A DNA stretch of 64,000 nt, from NCBI GenBank assembly GCA_963772845.1, contig CAVYYW010000010.1:1-64000 (forward strand), written 5' to 3'. The translations under genes and the position numbers were made by a program. The notes below the pieces were generated by a model. That model ran no database searches. It was not told where the DNA came from and worked only from the letters and a program-made list of their open reading frames with translations. Numbering within the stretch: position 1 is the first letter of the stretch; the number at the start of each line of letters is the position of its first letter. Below, one piece after another: positions 35,796 to 47,121 of this stretch. This stretch comes from CAVYYW01 sp963772845. Its GTDB lineage: Bacteria; Bacillota; Bacilli; Bacillales; Sporolactobacillaceae.

Positions 35796-37104
35796 CTATT
35801 TGTTCATCACTGCGAAGATGTGATCAATCATAAGATCAATTAATGCTTCTTGATATGCGGAACATTGTTTGCGCTGCATGACCTCGATAATTGGGGCGAA
35901 GTTTGATCCAGATATACTGTTCAATTTCGCCAGCGTTCGGGAGTAAGCCGTTCAGATGAAAGACTTGCTGCATAATCAGCAGGCGACATCCGCCACAGTT
36001 TGACTGACGAAGATAGCGCTGCTGCAGCCGATCGGCCATACCAGACCTTCTGGATCTAAGTCACCAGAATAATGCAGTGTCACGCCGGTTTTCACCAGTT
36101 TATCCAGCAACAGGAATGCGGCAAGTTTAAACTGGCCATGCGTACATAAAATGGGGGCGAAGGGCAAGATATCTAAAATAGCAGAGCAGACGCCGGAGTT
36201 TTCAACGATCCATACGTCATTTCCCTGGCTTGGGACGGCTTTGTGAAGACCATTTAATTCACGAAGCGGAGCATTCAGCACGGTCTGTGAAGAAGCAGCA
36301 GCGTTCCAGACCGGATGGGGACCGGTAGCTGTGTATGCAATAATGTTGGCGCATGTGACATAATTCGTGATGTCATCGCGATAAATTCCATATGACAGCA
36401 GCAGCTCACTTATTTCTTCACTGCTAGAAGTTTGAACTAGGTCTTTTTCATCGCTCGCCAACATCGTTTTGACACTCAAAGCATGCAGCAGTAAACGCCC
36501 TTGTTCTGTTGATAAATCAAATTCATGTGGATTGCCTGTCAATTTTTGTGCGAAAAAAGGTAGCCTCACAGCCTCACCTTCAGCAGGAAGGGAATGAATG
36601 GCTGCAGCCAAATTACGGATCCAGTGATTTAATAGAGATGGATCGCGATCATAGATTTGAAACACTAAACGGCTATCCGGCAGTTTTTTCTGAATGTGAT
36701 TAACCCACCAAGAGAGCCCAGGATGCCGCTCGCAGATCACCTTAAAAAAACGTTCCTGATCCGCTTGCTTTTTTTGGATAATTTCTTTTTTTGCGATAAG
36801 AGATTCGCCGAAATAGCCTTCAAGAAGAGTCTTCAAAGATAGCCCCTCGAATTTGGTTTTCTGGAGCTGCTGTTCGAAATGAATTAATGAAACGGCCGGC
36901 TTCAACTTCAGCATGTAAAGAGTCTCCCCGGTAAATGCAGCGATGGCCTCGAGCTGCGTATCTGAAAAAGTCTCGACTTTGACAGAACCGCCGACACGCC
37001 CTAACGATTCATATTTCTAGTTTAAACAGCCTGAAAAGCCGGTCAAAGCCATGCTCAGATTTAAAGTAAGCTAAAGCACTGGTCAAGTTTTGGTTTGTTT
37101 CCAT
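35796..37104 (-). pseudogene. jetD: Wadjet JetD (TIGR02679, DUF3323-DUF2399), multiply frameshifted
   Basis: JetD is the toprim-type nuclease of Wadjet that cuts extruded plasmid DNA. The gene starts at ATG 37104, 2 bases after the jetC stop, with AGGGGGAAT. It reads METNQNLTSALAYFKSEHGF, then breaks near 37014 in an AAA run. It resumes as YESLGRVGGSVKVETFSDTQ through a long clean frame (36914 to about 36040) containing VWIVENSGV and the toprim-like HYSGDLDPEGL. It breaks again near 36035 and continues as MADRLQQRYLRQ to IEQYIWIKLRPNY. It breaks a third time near 35880 and ends ALIDLMIDHIFAVMNK at 35796. With three breaks JetD is probably inactive unless the breaks are assembly errors. Confidence 0.8.
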
Positions 37105-37106
37105 TC

Positions 37107-40100
37107 TTATTCCCCCTGAATGGTGAGTTCGGTCTCATTACCTCTATCTGTCACTAAATGACGCGATTTTCCATCCCATAAATAACGGATAACGGAAACA
37201 TAAAGCGCATTTTTAGGCCGGACAAGTTCATATATTGCAAGATCTGAAACTGATTCATAATCGCCCCAGAGTGCCTGAGAATTCATGATATAGTTGAAGC
37301 CGAGCTCTTCGACGACTGCAAACATATCCCGAATGTTATTTTCATCGACCCCGGCAAATGCTTCATCAAGCGTAATGATATAAGGCGCGCTGCTGTCAGC
37401 CTCCTGATAACGGGAATAGGCAGCGGTAAATAAAGGAATGTACATCGCCATCGCTTTTTCTCCTCCGCTGAACTGGTAAAAGGCGTGGTTAGTCAGTTCC
37501 CGTTTCGGTTCGTTTTCACGCTGGAATGAAAGCACGAAGGAGAACCATTGACGGTAATCGAGGACATCCTTTAGCACCTGGTGCAGTGTATTGCCATCCG
37601 ATTGCCAAGAGATCATCTCTTTTGCTCTATCAATCCTTGACCGGAAATGCTGTGTGACGCGTCCCATGTCTTCGTCACGTAAAAGTCGGGGATCTTTTCT
37701 TAGCAATTCCACAAGATCTTTCGTATCTAGTTCATTTTCTGATTCTGCTGTCCTTGGCTTCCATTTGATAGAAAAAGTCAATCCTGAAGAAGAATTACGA
37801 TCGGCCATCAAGGTGTTCATAGCAAGCGTCCACTGTTCTGCACGCTGGATACGGCTGCGGAGAATGTTTCCGACCGTATTTAGAAGAATATCTTCGAAAA
37901 GACGCTTGTCTTGATCTTCTAAAGTGGCATGCTGCTGAATCAGATCGTTTTCGAGAGCATTTTTCACAAAATAAGGGCTGACACGCTGACCCTGAAAATC
38001 AAGATCGATAAATTTACGGGTGGTTTTCTCCTTCCAGTTCGCAAGATGCAGCTGCTGCTCGTCTGTCCAATTTCCCTCCATCCAGCTTGGTTGCTCGATC
38101 GCCAGCTGGTACTCTGTCATGCGATATTCCAAGAGGTCCGATTGTTCTTTATAATAAGCCTTTGTCAGCTGTTCGGTAACTTTTGGGCGATCGGTTTGCT
38201 GAAGCAATGGTGAGCATAGTTCCTTAACAGTGTGAATGAGATCTTCAAATGAATAATCCTGCTCTGAATTCAGTATAAAACGATACCCTGCTTCTTTTTG
38301 AACGACTGTTATCCAGGCCTCGGCAAGCTGCTGCCAAAATGCCGCATCCGTTTTGATTTCTTCAAGCGCTTTGTCGAGTTGAGCAAGTTCTGTTTCCTTA
38401 CGGGGCAGCATATTTTGATGGCTGTCAAGCTCATGTTGAATGCTGCGCAAGGCTTCTGTCACTTGTTGAATTTGAACCAGAACATCTTCAGCTCCAAGCT
38501 CTTTCATCTTTTGATCAAGCTTTTCGAGTTCCAGTGCTGTTCTTTGCAAGTGATCTTCAATTTCGTTCAATTCGCCTTTTAAGGTATCAACCGTCTGGAC
38601 TTTGTCATTTATCATCACAGCAAGCTGTTCAATGACACGGGAGGCTGATCGGAATTTGATGTGTTCTGTTTTTAACTCTGCAAGCGTTTTCTCGTAACGG
38701 CGCATAACAGTGACTGCTTCAGAATAAGCGGGCTGAGTTTTCTCTAAAGAAAATGGTCGGGTTTCGTGATCTAAGGACTGCTTTACGGCTGTTAAACGAT
38801 TGTAAGTGCTTTTAAGCCGCTCATCCAGTTTTTTGCGATTTGCTTCGGTTTGTTCAATTTCCTTTGTTAATTTATAAATTTCATCATACCCGTCACGGAG
38901 ATCGGTTTCTTTCGGAAAAGCAGAGAGAGCATCTTTTGCAGATTGGATTGCTGCTTGAAGCTCTGTCATTTCTTTATTTATTTTTGCTTTTTCATCGTTA
39001 AGCTCTTCTAAAGCAGTTTTTAACTGAGCGATTTGATTTAGCCTATACGTTTTTCTCGCTGTTCGTCCGATAAATCGGGCGTCTCCGGCTGGCCGGGCAT
39101 GTCCTCGAATCGGGCCAATACTGAAACGGCCGTCACTTTTCAAAAGGGTTTGGTCAAACAAGCTTGTTTCATCGTCGTTGACTGCAATGCTTTTCAAAAC
39201 GGCCTCAACCGCAGGCTGAAGAGACTGGTATTCCTTTTCAATATCAGGCTTTAAAAAAGATCTCAGTGATTCGCCTTGGACTTCTGGACCAGGCAGAAGG
39301 AGGCGGTCATGTGTGAGGTCAAGCTGATCAGCTGTGATGAGAGCATCGAGCATGCCAAGCTCTGAAAGTCCCGATTCGATTCGTTCGCGCATTTCAGGTG
39401 ACACACCTTCTCTGAATTCAACGGCAGCGTAAAATGGGAGGAAGGCTTCTCCTTGTTCTTTAAGAAGAGTTCTGGCTTTTTCTGTTTCAGGATGACGGAC
39501 AGGCTCCGGATCTTTCTTATTTTCCCACTCCCGAAGCTCTGTTTCAGTCTCCTGAATCTCAGCCTCTATACGTGACTTCTCACTAAGATGTCCCGCGATT
39601 TCCTTGTGGACATGCTGCTGGTAGAGCTGGGATGCCTCTCGAAAGGGCTCAACTATGGATTCATAGCTATGAGGTTCATAGAGTGCATACATGAACCGGC
39701 TCGTTTTCTGCATCACGTCTTCACTGACTGATAAGTGAGCCTGCTCTTTAAACCACATATGAATGGCGGTCCAGTGCTTTTCTTTATCCTCCTCAAACAA
39801 CTTTCGGTAATCCTGCTGCTGCTGGCGAAGTAAATCGAGGGTATAGGTAAGCTGGCTGTAATCGTGATCGAGCTCCGAGTAGCGTGCTTTCAGCTGCTCA
39901 TAGTCCCGGAAAATTTCGGTGACGTTTACCAATGTATGATAGTGGCGGTCGGCTTCGTTATGCCAAACGGTAAAGTCAAAGTCATCGTTCAAATGGCGTG
40001 TGAAATCACCTGCATTCATCTGGTGGTTATTGAAAGCCGCTTCTTCTGCATCTGCCGATAGGTCATCCGAAAAGTCATGGATTGCAGTCTGAATGCCAGA

Positions 40101-41265
40101 CTGTTCCAGTTCTCTTGATTCAAGAGATTGCTTGAGTTCGCGTTCCTGTGCCCGTTGATGGTCAAGCTGAGATTCTTTGTCAGTCTGTTTTTGTGTCAGG
40201 TCTGTTTCACGATCGCGAACGGTTCTTCTTTCTTCTTCCAAATTAAAAACTTCATGGGATTGCAGACGCCGCTCTTCCTGTTGATTGACCATTTGCTGCT
40301 GTTTTAAGGATCGAATCGCGATGCCCAAGTGACTCAATGTCCACTTGAAGCTGTTCTTTCTGATTAAGAGCCAGCTGAAGGGACAGCTTATGAAATCCAG
40401 CTTTTTTTTGGGCTTTTGAACACTCGGCCTCTTTTTCTGCCAAAAGGTATTTATTGTACTGATCGTAAGAAGAGGTGACACGCTTGACAGCGATAAATTC
40501 TCGTTCCAGTTGTTCAAGCTGCTGTTTTGCCTGGTCCATTTGTTCAATGGTATCCGATAAATGGCGGAGATCATCATCTGATAACGGTGGCAGTGAGGAC
40601 TCGAGAATGTCATAGATAACGGTTGGTTTAAAGTCTTTTGAAAGTTTTGGGCTGCGAAGCTGAATCAGCAGTTTAATAAGGTCGTTAAACGCGTCAACGG
40701 AAGGGAAGCCGAACACGTGTTTATTGACCAGCTTCATATAATCGCCTTGTGTCGTGACGACTTGACCACCTTGGCCGATCCTGTTTTCAAGCTCTTTCCG
40801 GGACAATGGGATTTTCTGTTGTTCACCAGCGTTCATTTCGAGTTTATATAAGTCAATGTGCTGGCCAATCCTGCGGTTATCAAGAATAATAAACCCCCAG
40901 AATTTCATGGTCTTATCACGCTTCGCCTGAAGACCGATTCCTGTCGTAATATATTGCTCTGTATGCTCGCGTTTATATTCAATAAAAAGATAGCCTGTCC
41001 GTTCATCACGGTCCACGACGCCCTTTTCCCCGAGAAGATAGTCTTCCATGCGGCGTGCTTTTGAACCGAATGGATCCAGGCGGTCCGGTGACTTTTTTCC
41101 ATCAAGAAGGACAGGTAAAAAGCTTTGCATCGTGACGGATTTTCCAGAGCCGTTGCTGCCGCGAAGCAGCATTTTGCCATTCGAAAAATCAAAGATCTCA
41201 TCATCGTAATACCAAAAATTTAATAGACCGGCTCTATTCATCATCCATTTATTATTTTTCGTCAT
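37107..41265 (-). pseudogene. jetC: Wadjet JetC (TIGR02680) SMC-like ATPase, one frameshift
   Basis: JetC is the MukB-like motor that extrudes DNA loops. The 5' frame has NFWYYDDEIFDF and Walker A RGSNGSGKS (about residues 36-43 from ATG 41265). The 3' frame has long coiled coils with QEKE/LEEL-rich heptads, then FSGGEKAMAMYIPLF (signature) and YIITLDEAFAGVDENN (Walker B). The frames part at 40312-40315, where DSILK runs into a four-T run (AAAA on the coding strand). Removing one A joins LK to QQQMVNQQEERRL. Restored length is about 1385 residues, right for the family. The ATG overlaps jetB by 14 bases after AGAGGGTG. One homopolymer slip could be a sequencing error. Confidence 0.85.
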
Positions 41266-42421
41266 CTGTTCGAACACCCTCTGCTCTATAGTCATCAGGA
41301 TAGCTTCCTGTTATTCGGCCAAATAGCGGCTGTAAAATAACCATTCGGGCATGTTCGTCAATCTTTGCCATCTCCCAGCTGGTCAGGACTGACAGAATCT
41401 CTTTTGTCAGCGCTTTAAGCGACATTGTTCTGTATTCTTTGCTCCACCCGTGGGCATGTTGACTTTTCAGTAAATCAACCAGGGTTTCCCATTCGCCAAT
41501 CGTTAGATGAATTTCACCAAATTCATCTGGCATCATGTCAGGCTGCCCACGAACGAGCTTCGATAATTGAAGAACCGTGTCCATGATGGCTTTTTGGTCT
41601 GGAAAAAGAGTATATAGCGTCTTCTTTTCAGGAAGCGTCATTAGAGCCGCATTTTTAAACAAATTAAGCTTAAAAGGGGTGTGCGTGTCAATATCCTCAT
41701 GAAGCCGGTTGCGGAAATTACGAATATAGTTAAAGTCAGCGTCATCGCGGTCCTTACGGTGGACAACCGGTGAAAGGAAGAGCTGACGGTAAACCCTTTT
41801 TCTTCGATAGTCGGATTCGTGCTGACGCCATTCTTCATTTAAGATGTCCTGCCACCGATCGTATTTAAACAGGTCGTCCGGGTAAGAACGCATGAAGTAC
41901 CGGCTATAGACCGTGGTCTGATAAAGCACTTCCTGCTCTTGGTTCAGCGCAAATTGATCAAGGTCACCTTCAACGATCATCAACAGGCTAAAGTTAACGA
42001 GCTGATGGACAACGCGAATCAACGATTTCCTGTGCTCGTAATTTGTCCAGTCAAGACTAATCATTCCGGGATAAAGGTCTCTTACTTCTTCACAAATTTC
42101 TGTCAGCAAAAATTGCGTTTCAACGGTCTGCTGTTCTAAAAAAGCAAGTGCACACGAAAAAATCGCATAGTCCATGGAACGCTGGAAGGCTTCAATCCCC
42201 ATCCATGACTTCGGTTCCACCGGGATTTTTTCCATTTTAATGAAATGCTGATGCATAATCAGCCGAAAGCCAAACTTATCTTCAATGTATCGCTTCAGAA
42301 CTTTCTCACGTTCGCGAATCAACTGATAAACATCAGGCTTTTCAGATCTCAGAATCCAAAAGTGTTCAAAGAGTTGCATTAAGCCTTCTTCCGCTTTTTC
42401 ATCAAAAACAGTCTGTTCCAT
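41252..42421 (-). CDS. jetB: Wadjet JetB (TIGR02678, DUF2398)
   Basis: The 389-residue protein belongs to the DUF2398 family, the MukE-like winged-helix subunit of Wadjet type III. Matching segments include FWILRSEKPDVYQLIREREK, IPVEPKSWMGIEAFQRSMDY and AFLEQQTVETQFLLTEICEE. It is cytoplasmic, with no signal or membrane helix. The ATG directly abuts the jetA stop (TAAATG) with GGAGG inside jetA, so translation is coupled. It bridges the kleisin JetA and the motor JetC. The frame is intact. Confidence 0.88.
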   Translation of the reverse strand: MEQTVFDEKAEEGLMQLFEHFWILRSEKPDVYQLIREREKVLKRYIEDKFGFRLIMHQHFIKMEKIPVEPKSWMGIEAFQRSMDYAIFSCALAFLEQQTVETQFLLTEICEEVRDLYPGMISLDWTNYEHRKSLIRVVHQLVNFSLLMIVEGDLDQFALNQEQEVLYQTTVYSRYFMRSYPDDLFKYDRWQDILNEEWRQHESDYRRKRVYRQLFLSPVVHRKDRDDADFNYIRNFRNRLHEDIDTHTPFKLNLFKNAALMTLPEKKTLYTLFPDQKAIMDTVLQLSKLVRGQPDMMPDEFGEIHLTIGEWETLVDLLKSQHAHGWSKEYRTMSLKALTKEILSVLTSWEMAKIDEHARMVILQPLFGRITGSYPDDYRAEGVRTDDEK

Positions 42422-43921
42422 TTAATTGCCTCCATTATCCATAAAGTGGAATGTCGCATTTGGCATTGTTAAGACACCATCTTGAGAGTGAAGGTTTATC
42501 TTTTCATTGCTGATCAGTGTGACCTTCACGTGCTGTCCATACTCTGTTTTTACCATGCCTTCAGGGTTTGAGACCGACTTTCCTATCCAGGAGAGGAGCA
42601 GTTTTCTGACATATGGCTCAATGACCGGCAGTTGATCAAGCCGGATGAGACTGTTGGTCATGTAGGTTTCGATAACTGCCCGTTCTTTTTGCTTCTCTTC
42701 CAAATGCTTCCGCATCATCGCTTCTTTTTCTATAGCTGTGCTGCGAACCGCTCCTGGCCGTGTTTTTTCGCGATATTGCCGGATTCTGGGCTTGACCGTC
42801 AATTCCACGGGCTCCTCATCCCAAATATCAGAGTAAATATCATCCGTTGCGGGTTCATTGCTATAAAGGTGGCGGGTGTGCATGACACCGAAGACAACAG
42901 AGGAGAGTTCGTGGGCTTCTTCTAAGGATTCCATTGAGGAAAACCATTCTGCTAGATGCAGATAATCTTTTTTGCGGCTTCTGAAATGGTGATGCCGCTC
43001 GCCAAGACGCTGGACGATGCGTGTCATCCGTCGAATCGTCTCATTGGTACGGATTTGGAGAAGCTCAAACTCACTATCCCGCTGGTCATTACCGAGAAAC
43101 CATGTTTTCAGACTCTCCCATTTCCCGAGGTGTTCAAGGATCAAGTCCTCTTCAGCGTAAGCAATATCATTTAAGCGCGGCACGGCTAACTGATGGGCTG
43201 TGACTTTTTTAATCACATCGGTTGTAAGAGAGGGTTCCGGTACAGAGGCGAGCAATTGACGGATTTTGAGAGCCATTTGTTGAAGGGTAACGATGAAGTC
43301 GCGGAGATAGGTGGTGAATTGTTCTTTAAAAACGAGAAAAGCTTCACTTTGCATGCGTTCCTCAGCCTGCTCACTGTTTATGTAAGCAATATAATCGGAT
43401 GTATTTTGCGTGATTTGGCGGAAGTAGTGAAACACATCGTCCCACATTTGAGTGATCTCTTCGTTTGAATCCGTACTGTCTGTATCAATCAAGGCTTCAA
43501 TTTTCAATAATGCTTGATAAAGCCGGTCAAACTGTGATCGCTCGAGCGACCCGCCAAACGTCTCACCGATCTGCTCAAGCTTCTGCAGCATCCGCTCGAT
43601 TTCAACTGTATAAGGCGTGCATTGATAGCGAAATCTTTTCTTTTTAAATTCTTCAATGGTTCGAGCATGCCCCATTTCTTGGCGGGCGTTCAGGTTATTC
43701 CACTTAACAAGCTGTTCAAGGTCTTGCTGAAGCTCGTCCATAGTATAATCTCTAAACAGTTCCATTTCTTTTAAATGCTGAAAAATCTCCTCCGGAAAGA
43801 GGAATTCACGCATCCGTTCATGCTGAACAAAAAAATACCGCAAAATGCCGCGATAGCGTGACACCTTTTCAGCCGTCAGATAGCTCGCTTCCGTAATCTT
43901 TTTAAACGTCTTTTCATTCAA
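42422..43921 (-). CDS. jetA: Wadjet JetA (TIGR02677, DUF2397), kleisin-like subunit
   Basis: The 499-residue protein belongs to DUF2397 and corresponds to the MukF-like kleisin of the condensin-like Wadjet complex. Typical segments are AEKVSRYRGILRYFFVQHER, EELQQDLEQLVKWNNLN-like DELQQDLEQLVKWNNLNARQ, and RTIEEFKKKRFRYQCTPYTV. A helical region follows. It is the first gene of the operon and starts at TTG 43921 after GGGGAG; the ATG two bases later is out of frame. Only about 95 bases separate it from repeat element B, so the promoter lies close to or inside that repeat. The frame is intact. Confidence 0.88.
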   Translation of the reverse strand: MNEKTFKKITEASYLTAEKVSRYRGILRYFFVQHERMREFLFPEEIFQHLKEMELFRDYTMDELQQDLEQLVKWNNLNARQEMGHARTIEEFKKKRFRYQCTPYTVEIERMLQKLEQIGETFGGSLERSQFDRLYQALLKIEALIDTDSTDSNEEITQMWDDVFHYFRQITQNTSDYIAYINSEQAEERMQSEAFLVFKEQFTTYLRDFIVTLQQMALKIRQLLASVPEPSLTTDVIKKVTAHQLAVPRLNDIAYAEEDLILEHLGKWESLKTWFLGNDQRDSEFELLQIRTNETIRRMTRIVQRLGERHHHFRSRKKDYLHLAEWFSSMESLEEAHELSSVVFGVMHTRHLYSNEPATDDIYSDIWDEEPVELTVKPRIRQYREKTRPGAVRSTAIEKEAMMRKHLEEKQKERAVIETYMTNSLIRLDQLPVIEPYVRKLLLSWIGKSVSNPEGMVKTEYGQHVKVTLISNEKINLHSQDGVLTMPNATFHFMDNGGN

Positions 43922-44016
43922 AGATGTCCGCTCCCCACTCTAAAGTCTATAACATCATATTAACCGATTAAGTAAGCATTTGTGAACTAACGATGATGGG
44001 ATTCTTTTATTTAGGG

Positions 44017-44432
44017 TCTCGTAATGGATAGACTTACGGTTTTATTTGAAATTTTTTACATTGGCGGGTAAATGAACAGAAATGGCGGGTAAATGATAAG
44101 TTTTGGCGCGTAAACGACCAGAAATGGCACGTAAATTCGGTTGGCGAGCAATTATGATGCGAATGGAACCGTTCCCATTCGCTTAATCTAGTTTTTATGC
44201 GCCGATTTTCATGATATATGCGCCGAATTCGCAATATATGCGCCAAAATCATCGATATATGTGCCGATTTCGCGATATATGTGCCAAAGTAAAAATTTAC
44301 CTCTCACCAAGCGACCAGCAATCATGTCTTTCAAATTAGCATAAGAGCGTTTGAGGCAAAAAAGCCTTCTTTTTTGCTTCCGATCCAACCGAGAAGGAAA
44401 CGAAGTGCCTAGCACTTCGCACCTTATTTCAA
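44017..44432 (+). repeat. 21-bp-unit element B (between Wadjet and ABC exporter)
   Basis: It is nearly identical to element A from the second half of the left arm to its end. It also shares about 45 bases of 5' flank (TCTCGTAATGGATAGACTTA) with element C that A lacks. Orientation is the same as A and C. The remaining gap to 44640 holds only AT-rich DNA upstream of the exporter. Confidence 0.9.
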
Positions 44433-44650
44433 TAAGAGACAATGCGGGTCTTTGAGCTGAGCCTTGTCTAGCTCGCTTATACTCGTTAAAGCGTCGTTCA
44501 AGGTCCTTCATTATATTGTTACTTGAAATCCAAATATGGAAATCACCCTTTTGTGAACTAATCTTAAAAATAAATCCAATGATTCTCTTTTGTGTAAAAC
44601 GTTTTATGTTAGACTTGTGTTAGAATATTCTGTTTTATGGGGTGGTAGGT

Positions 44651-45439
44651 GTGATTCATACTGGGGAAAAAGTCTTGTCGCTTGAGCACTTAAAAATGAG
44701 GTACAGCGATGACTATGTGTTAAAGGATATTAATTTAGATGTGTATGAGGGTCAAATCATTGGGTATATTGGTCCGAATGGAGCTGGAAAAAGCACGACA
44801 GTGAAAATTATTCTTGGGCTTGCCGGGGGCTATTCAGGCAAGGTGAGTGTCTTCGGACAAGATATCTCGAATGGCGACGTTAGTTATAAGAGAAGAATCG
44901 GCTATGTTCCGGAGACGGCTGAGCTTTATGATAACCTGACTGCCCAGGAGTATCTGACCTTTGTGGGAGAGCTGTATGGGATGGATCTTGATGAGGCGGA
45001 TCAGAAGGCAAAGAAAATGATGGACGCTTTCGAGCTGAGTAATGTGTATCATACGAGAGTGGCATCATTCTCGAAGGGTATGAGGCAAAAGGTCCTGATT
45101 ATTGCCAGTTTGATTCATAATCCAGATTTGCTGTTTTTTGATGAGCCGCTCAATGGTCTGGATGCGAATAGCGTGATGGTGTTTAAAGAAATCCTTGCCC
45201 AGCTGGCTTCTCAAGGAAAAACGATTTTTTATTCTTCGCACATCATGGACGTGGTTGAAAAAATCAGCCACAGGATTATCCTGCTGTCAAAAGGCGAGGT
45301 TTCGGCGGATGGCAGCTTTGAAGAATTAAAGCAGCAAAACATGGAGGGCAGTCTTGAGCAGATCTTTAATCAGTTGACCGGTTTCAGCGAGCATGAGAGT
45401 ATCGCCAAATCTGTCGTCTCGATTGTCGAAGGTGCTTAG
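44651..45439 (+). CDS. ABC transporter ATP-binding protein
   Basis: The 262-residue ATPase has Walker A GYIGPNGAGKST, Q-loop region GYVPETAELYDNLTAQEYL, signature SFSKGMRQKVLI, Walker B LLFFDEPLNGLD and H-switch IFYSSHIMDVVEK. This places it in the exporter-like ABC-2 group (YxlF/BcrA-like). I prefer GTG at 44651, after GGGGTGGT, over GTG at 44642, which overlaps that site. It is followed 3 bases later by its membrane partner. The substrate is unknown. Cassette position between two direct repeats is notable. Confidence 0.9.
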   Translation: MIHTGEKVLSLEHLKMRYSDDYVLKDINLDVYEGQIIGYIGPNGAGKSTTVKIILGLAGGYSGKVSVFGQDISNGDVSYKRRIGYVPETAELYDNLTAQEYLTFVGELYGMDLDEADQKAKKMMDAFELSNVYHTRVASFSKGMRQKVLIIASLIHNPDLLFFDEPLNGLDANSVMVFKEILAQLASQGKTIFYSSHIMDVVEKISHRIILLSKGEVSADGSFEELKQQNMEGSLEQIFNQLTGFSEHESIAKSVVSIVEGA

Positions 45440-45442
45440 ACG

Positions 45443-47080
45443 ATGAAGAATATACGGATGCTTAAAGCAGTAGATGTGTTTAAGTTTTTTTTCAACATGC
45501 TGGGTGTGGATTACCCGGTTATGCGCAGAATACTTGAAGTTAAGCTGACGATGGATGCCCGGCGGACACCGGTTATGATGCAAAATAGTGCAAGACGGAA
45601 GGCGAATAAAGATAAGAATCAGTTTCTCAGATCGTTATGGTTCTATGGGATCTTGGGTCTTATGTCGTTGGTTTTTATTTTAATGGATGGTCCTTCTTAT
45701 CAATTTCAAATGACAATGGCGTTTACCATCTACATGTTTATTATTATGACCTCGATGATTTCCGATTTTTCCTCTGTATTGCTGGATATAAGGGATAAAG
45801 CAATTCTCGGAACAAAGCCTGTCACTCAGCGTACCATGAATGCGGCAAAAACGATGCATGTCATTATCTATATGTTTTTTCTGACAGGAGCAACAGTTGC
45901 TGTGCCGTTGGTTGTTTCATTGTTTATACATGGCCCGTTGTTCTTTCTACTGTTCTTAGCGGAAATCATCCTGGTGAATTTTTTAATTATCTTTATCACG
46001 GCCATCCTTTATTTTTTGATTCTGCAATTTTTTGATGGGGAAAAAGTGAAGGACTTTATTAACTATGTTCAAATTGGCCTCTCGATTATCGTCGCAGTCA
46101 GCTATCAATTCGTAGCGAGGGCGTTTGATTTAACGGATCTTCACATCACGCTTCATCAAGCCTGGTGGCAATTTTTGCTGCCGCCGTTCTGGTATGGGGC
46201 ACCATTTGATATGGTGCTGCACAGTAAAACAGGTGCTTTTCTTACCGTATTGACAGCTCTTGCACTGTTGGTTCCGATTCTCTCATTAATTATTTATATT
46301 AAGATGATGCCTGCTTTTGAAAAAAGTTTAGAGAAGCTTGAGGAACGGAGAGTTGAGGGAAAGAAGCCGCGAAAGCAGGGCTTACTAACGAGATTGATCT
46401 GTCCGGGACCGCAAGAAAGGGCGTATTACCGTTTTGCTGGGTTCATGATGCGCAGCGAAAGGGATTTTAAACTGAAAGTCTATCCAAGCCTTGGATTCGC
46501 AATTATCCTGCCGTTTGTTTTTCTGTTTAATGCGTTTCGGAATTATTCTTTGACGGGAATCGAAACGACCAAATGGTATTTGATTGCCTATATGAGCCTG
46601 ATCGTCATTCCAACATGCGTCGTCATGCTTGTTCATTCAGGTAAATATAAAGGTGCCTGGCTTTTTAGAACAGTGCCTGTGACAGATCCCTCGCCGATTT
46701 TTAAAGGAACGCTGAAAGCTTTTTTTGTGAAACTGTTCTTACCCGTTTTTCTTCTAGATGCTGTTGCATTTACTTATTTATTTAAATGGCATGTCATTCC
46801 TAGTCTTCTGGTTATTGGATGCAGCGCGTTTCTATATCTGTATATTTGTTACCGTGTCTTTGTTCGCGCACTTCCTTTTTCTAAGCCTTTTGATAGTGAA
46901 AGCCAGAATATGGGGATGAAGGTTCTTCCTATGCTGCTGGTGGTTGGTATCTTTGTCGTCCTTCACTTTACGGCAACAATGATTCCTTATGGTATTTACA
47001 TTTACCTCATTTTGCTTATTGTGGCGAACCTGATCGTCTGGACGAAAACCTTCAAAGCCTCTTGGTCGGCTGTTATATAA
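45443..47080 (+). CDS. ABC exporter membrane protein
   Basis: The 545-residue protein has about twelve predicted helices in two halves. A long basic cytoplasmic loop with the coiled segment EKSLEKLEERRVEGKKPRKQ lies near residues 293-312. The N-terminal ~55 residues are cytoplasmic. This size and layout match large ABC-2 type permeases encoded next to a single ATPase in Bacilli. It begins 3 bases after the ATPase stop and ends at a terminator. No export substrate can be deduced. Confidence 0.8.
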   Translation: MKNIRMLKAVDVFKFFFNMLGVDYPVMRRILEVKLTMDARRTPVMMQNSARRKANKDKNQFLRSLWFYGILGLMSLVFILMDGPSYQFQMTMAFTIYMFIIMTSMISDFSSVLLDIRDKAILGTKPVTQRTMNAAKTMHVIIYMFFLTGATVAVPLVVSLFIHGPLFFLLFLAEIILVNFLIIFITAILYFLILQFFDGEKVKDFINYVQIGLSIIVAVSYQFVARAFDLTDLHITLHQAWWQFLLPPFWYGAPFDMVLHSKTGAFLTVLTALALLVPILSLIIYIKMMPAFEKSLEKLEERRVEGKKPRKQGLLTRLICPGPQERAYYRFAGFMMRSERDFKLKVYPSLGFAIILPFVFLFNAFRNYSLTGIETTKWYLIAYMSLIVIPTCVVMLVHSGKYKGAWLFRTVPVTDPSPIFKGTLKAFFVKLFLPVFLLDAVAFTYLFKWHVIPSLLVIGCSAFLYLYICYRVFVRALPFSKPFDSESQNMGMKVLPMLLVVGIFVVLHFTATMIPYGIYIYLILLIVANLIVWTKTFKASWSAVI

Positions 47081-47088
47081 ATAAAATT

Positions 47089-47119
47089 ACCGGAGCGGAA
47101 TGTTCGCTTCGGTTTTTTA
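47089..47119 (+). terminator. Terminator after the ABC exporter
   Basis: ACCGGAGCG pairs with CGCTTCGGT (one wobble) around GAATGTT, followed by TTTTTT, 8 bases past the stop. Confidence 0.85.
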
Positions 47120-47121
47120 AT

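Noticed and set aside
36509..36703. Plus-strand frames within the Wadjet genes
   Set aside because: They are antisense shadows of jetD and jetC, without ribosome sites.
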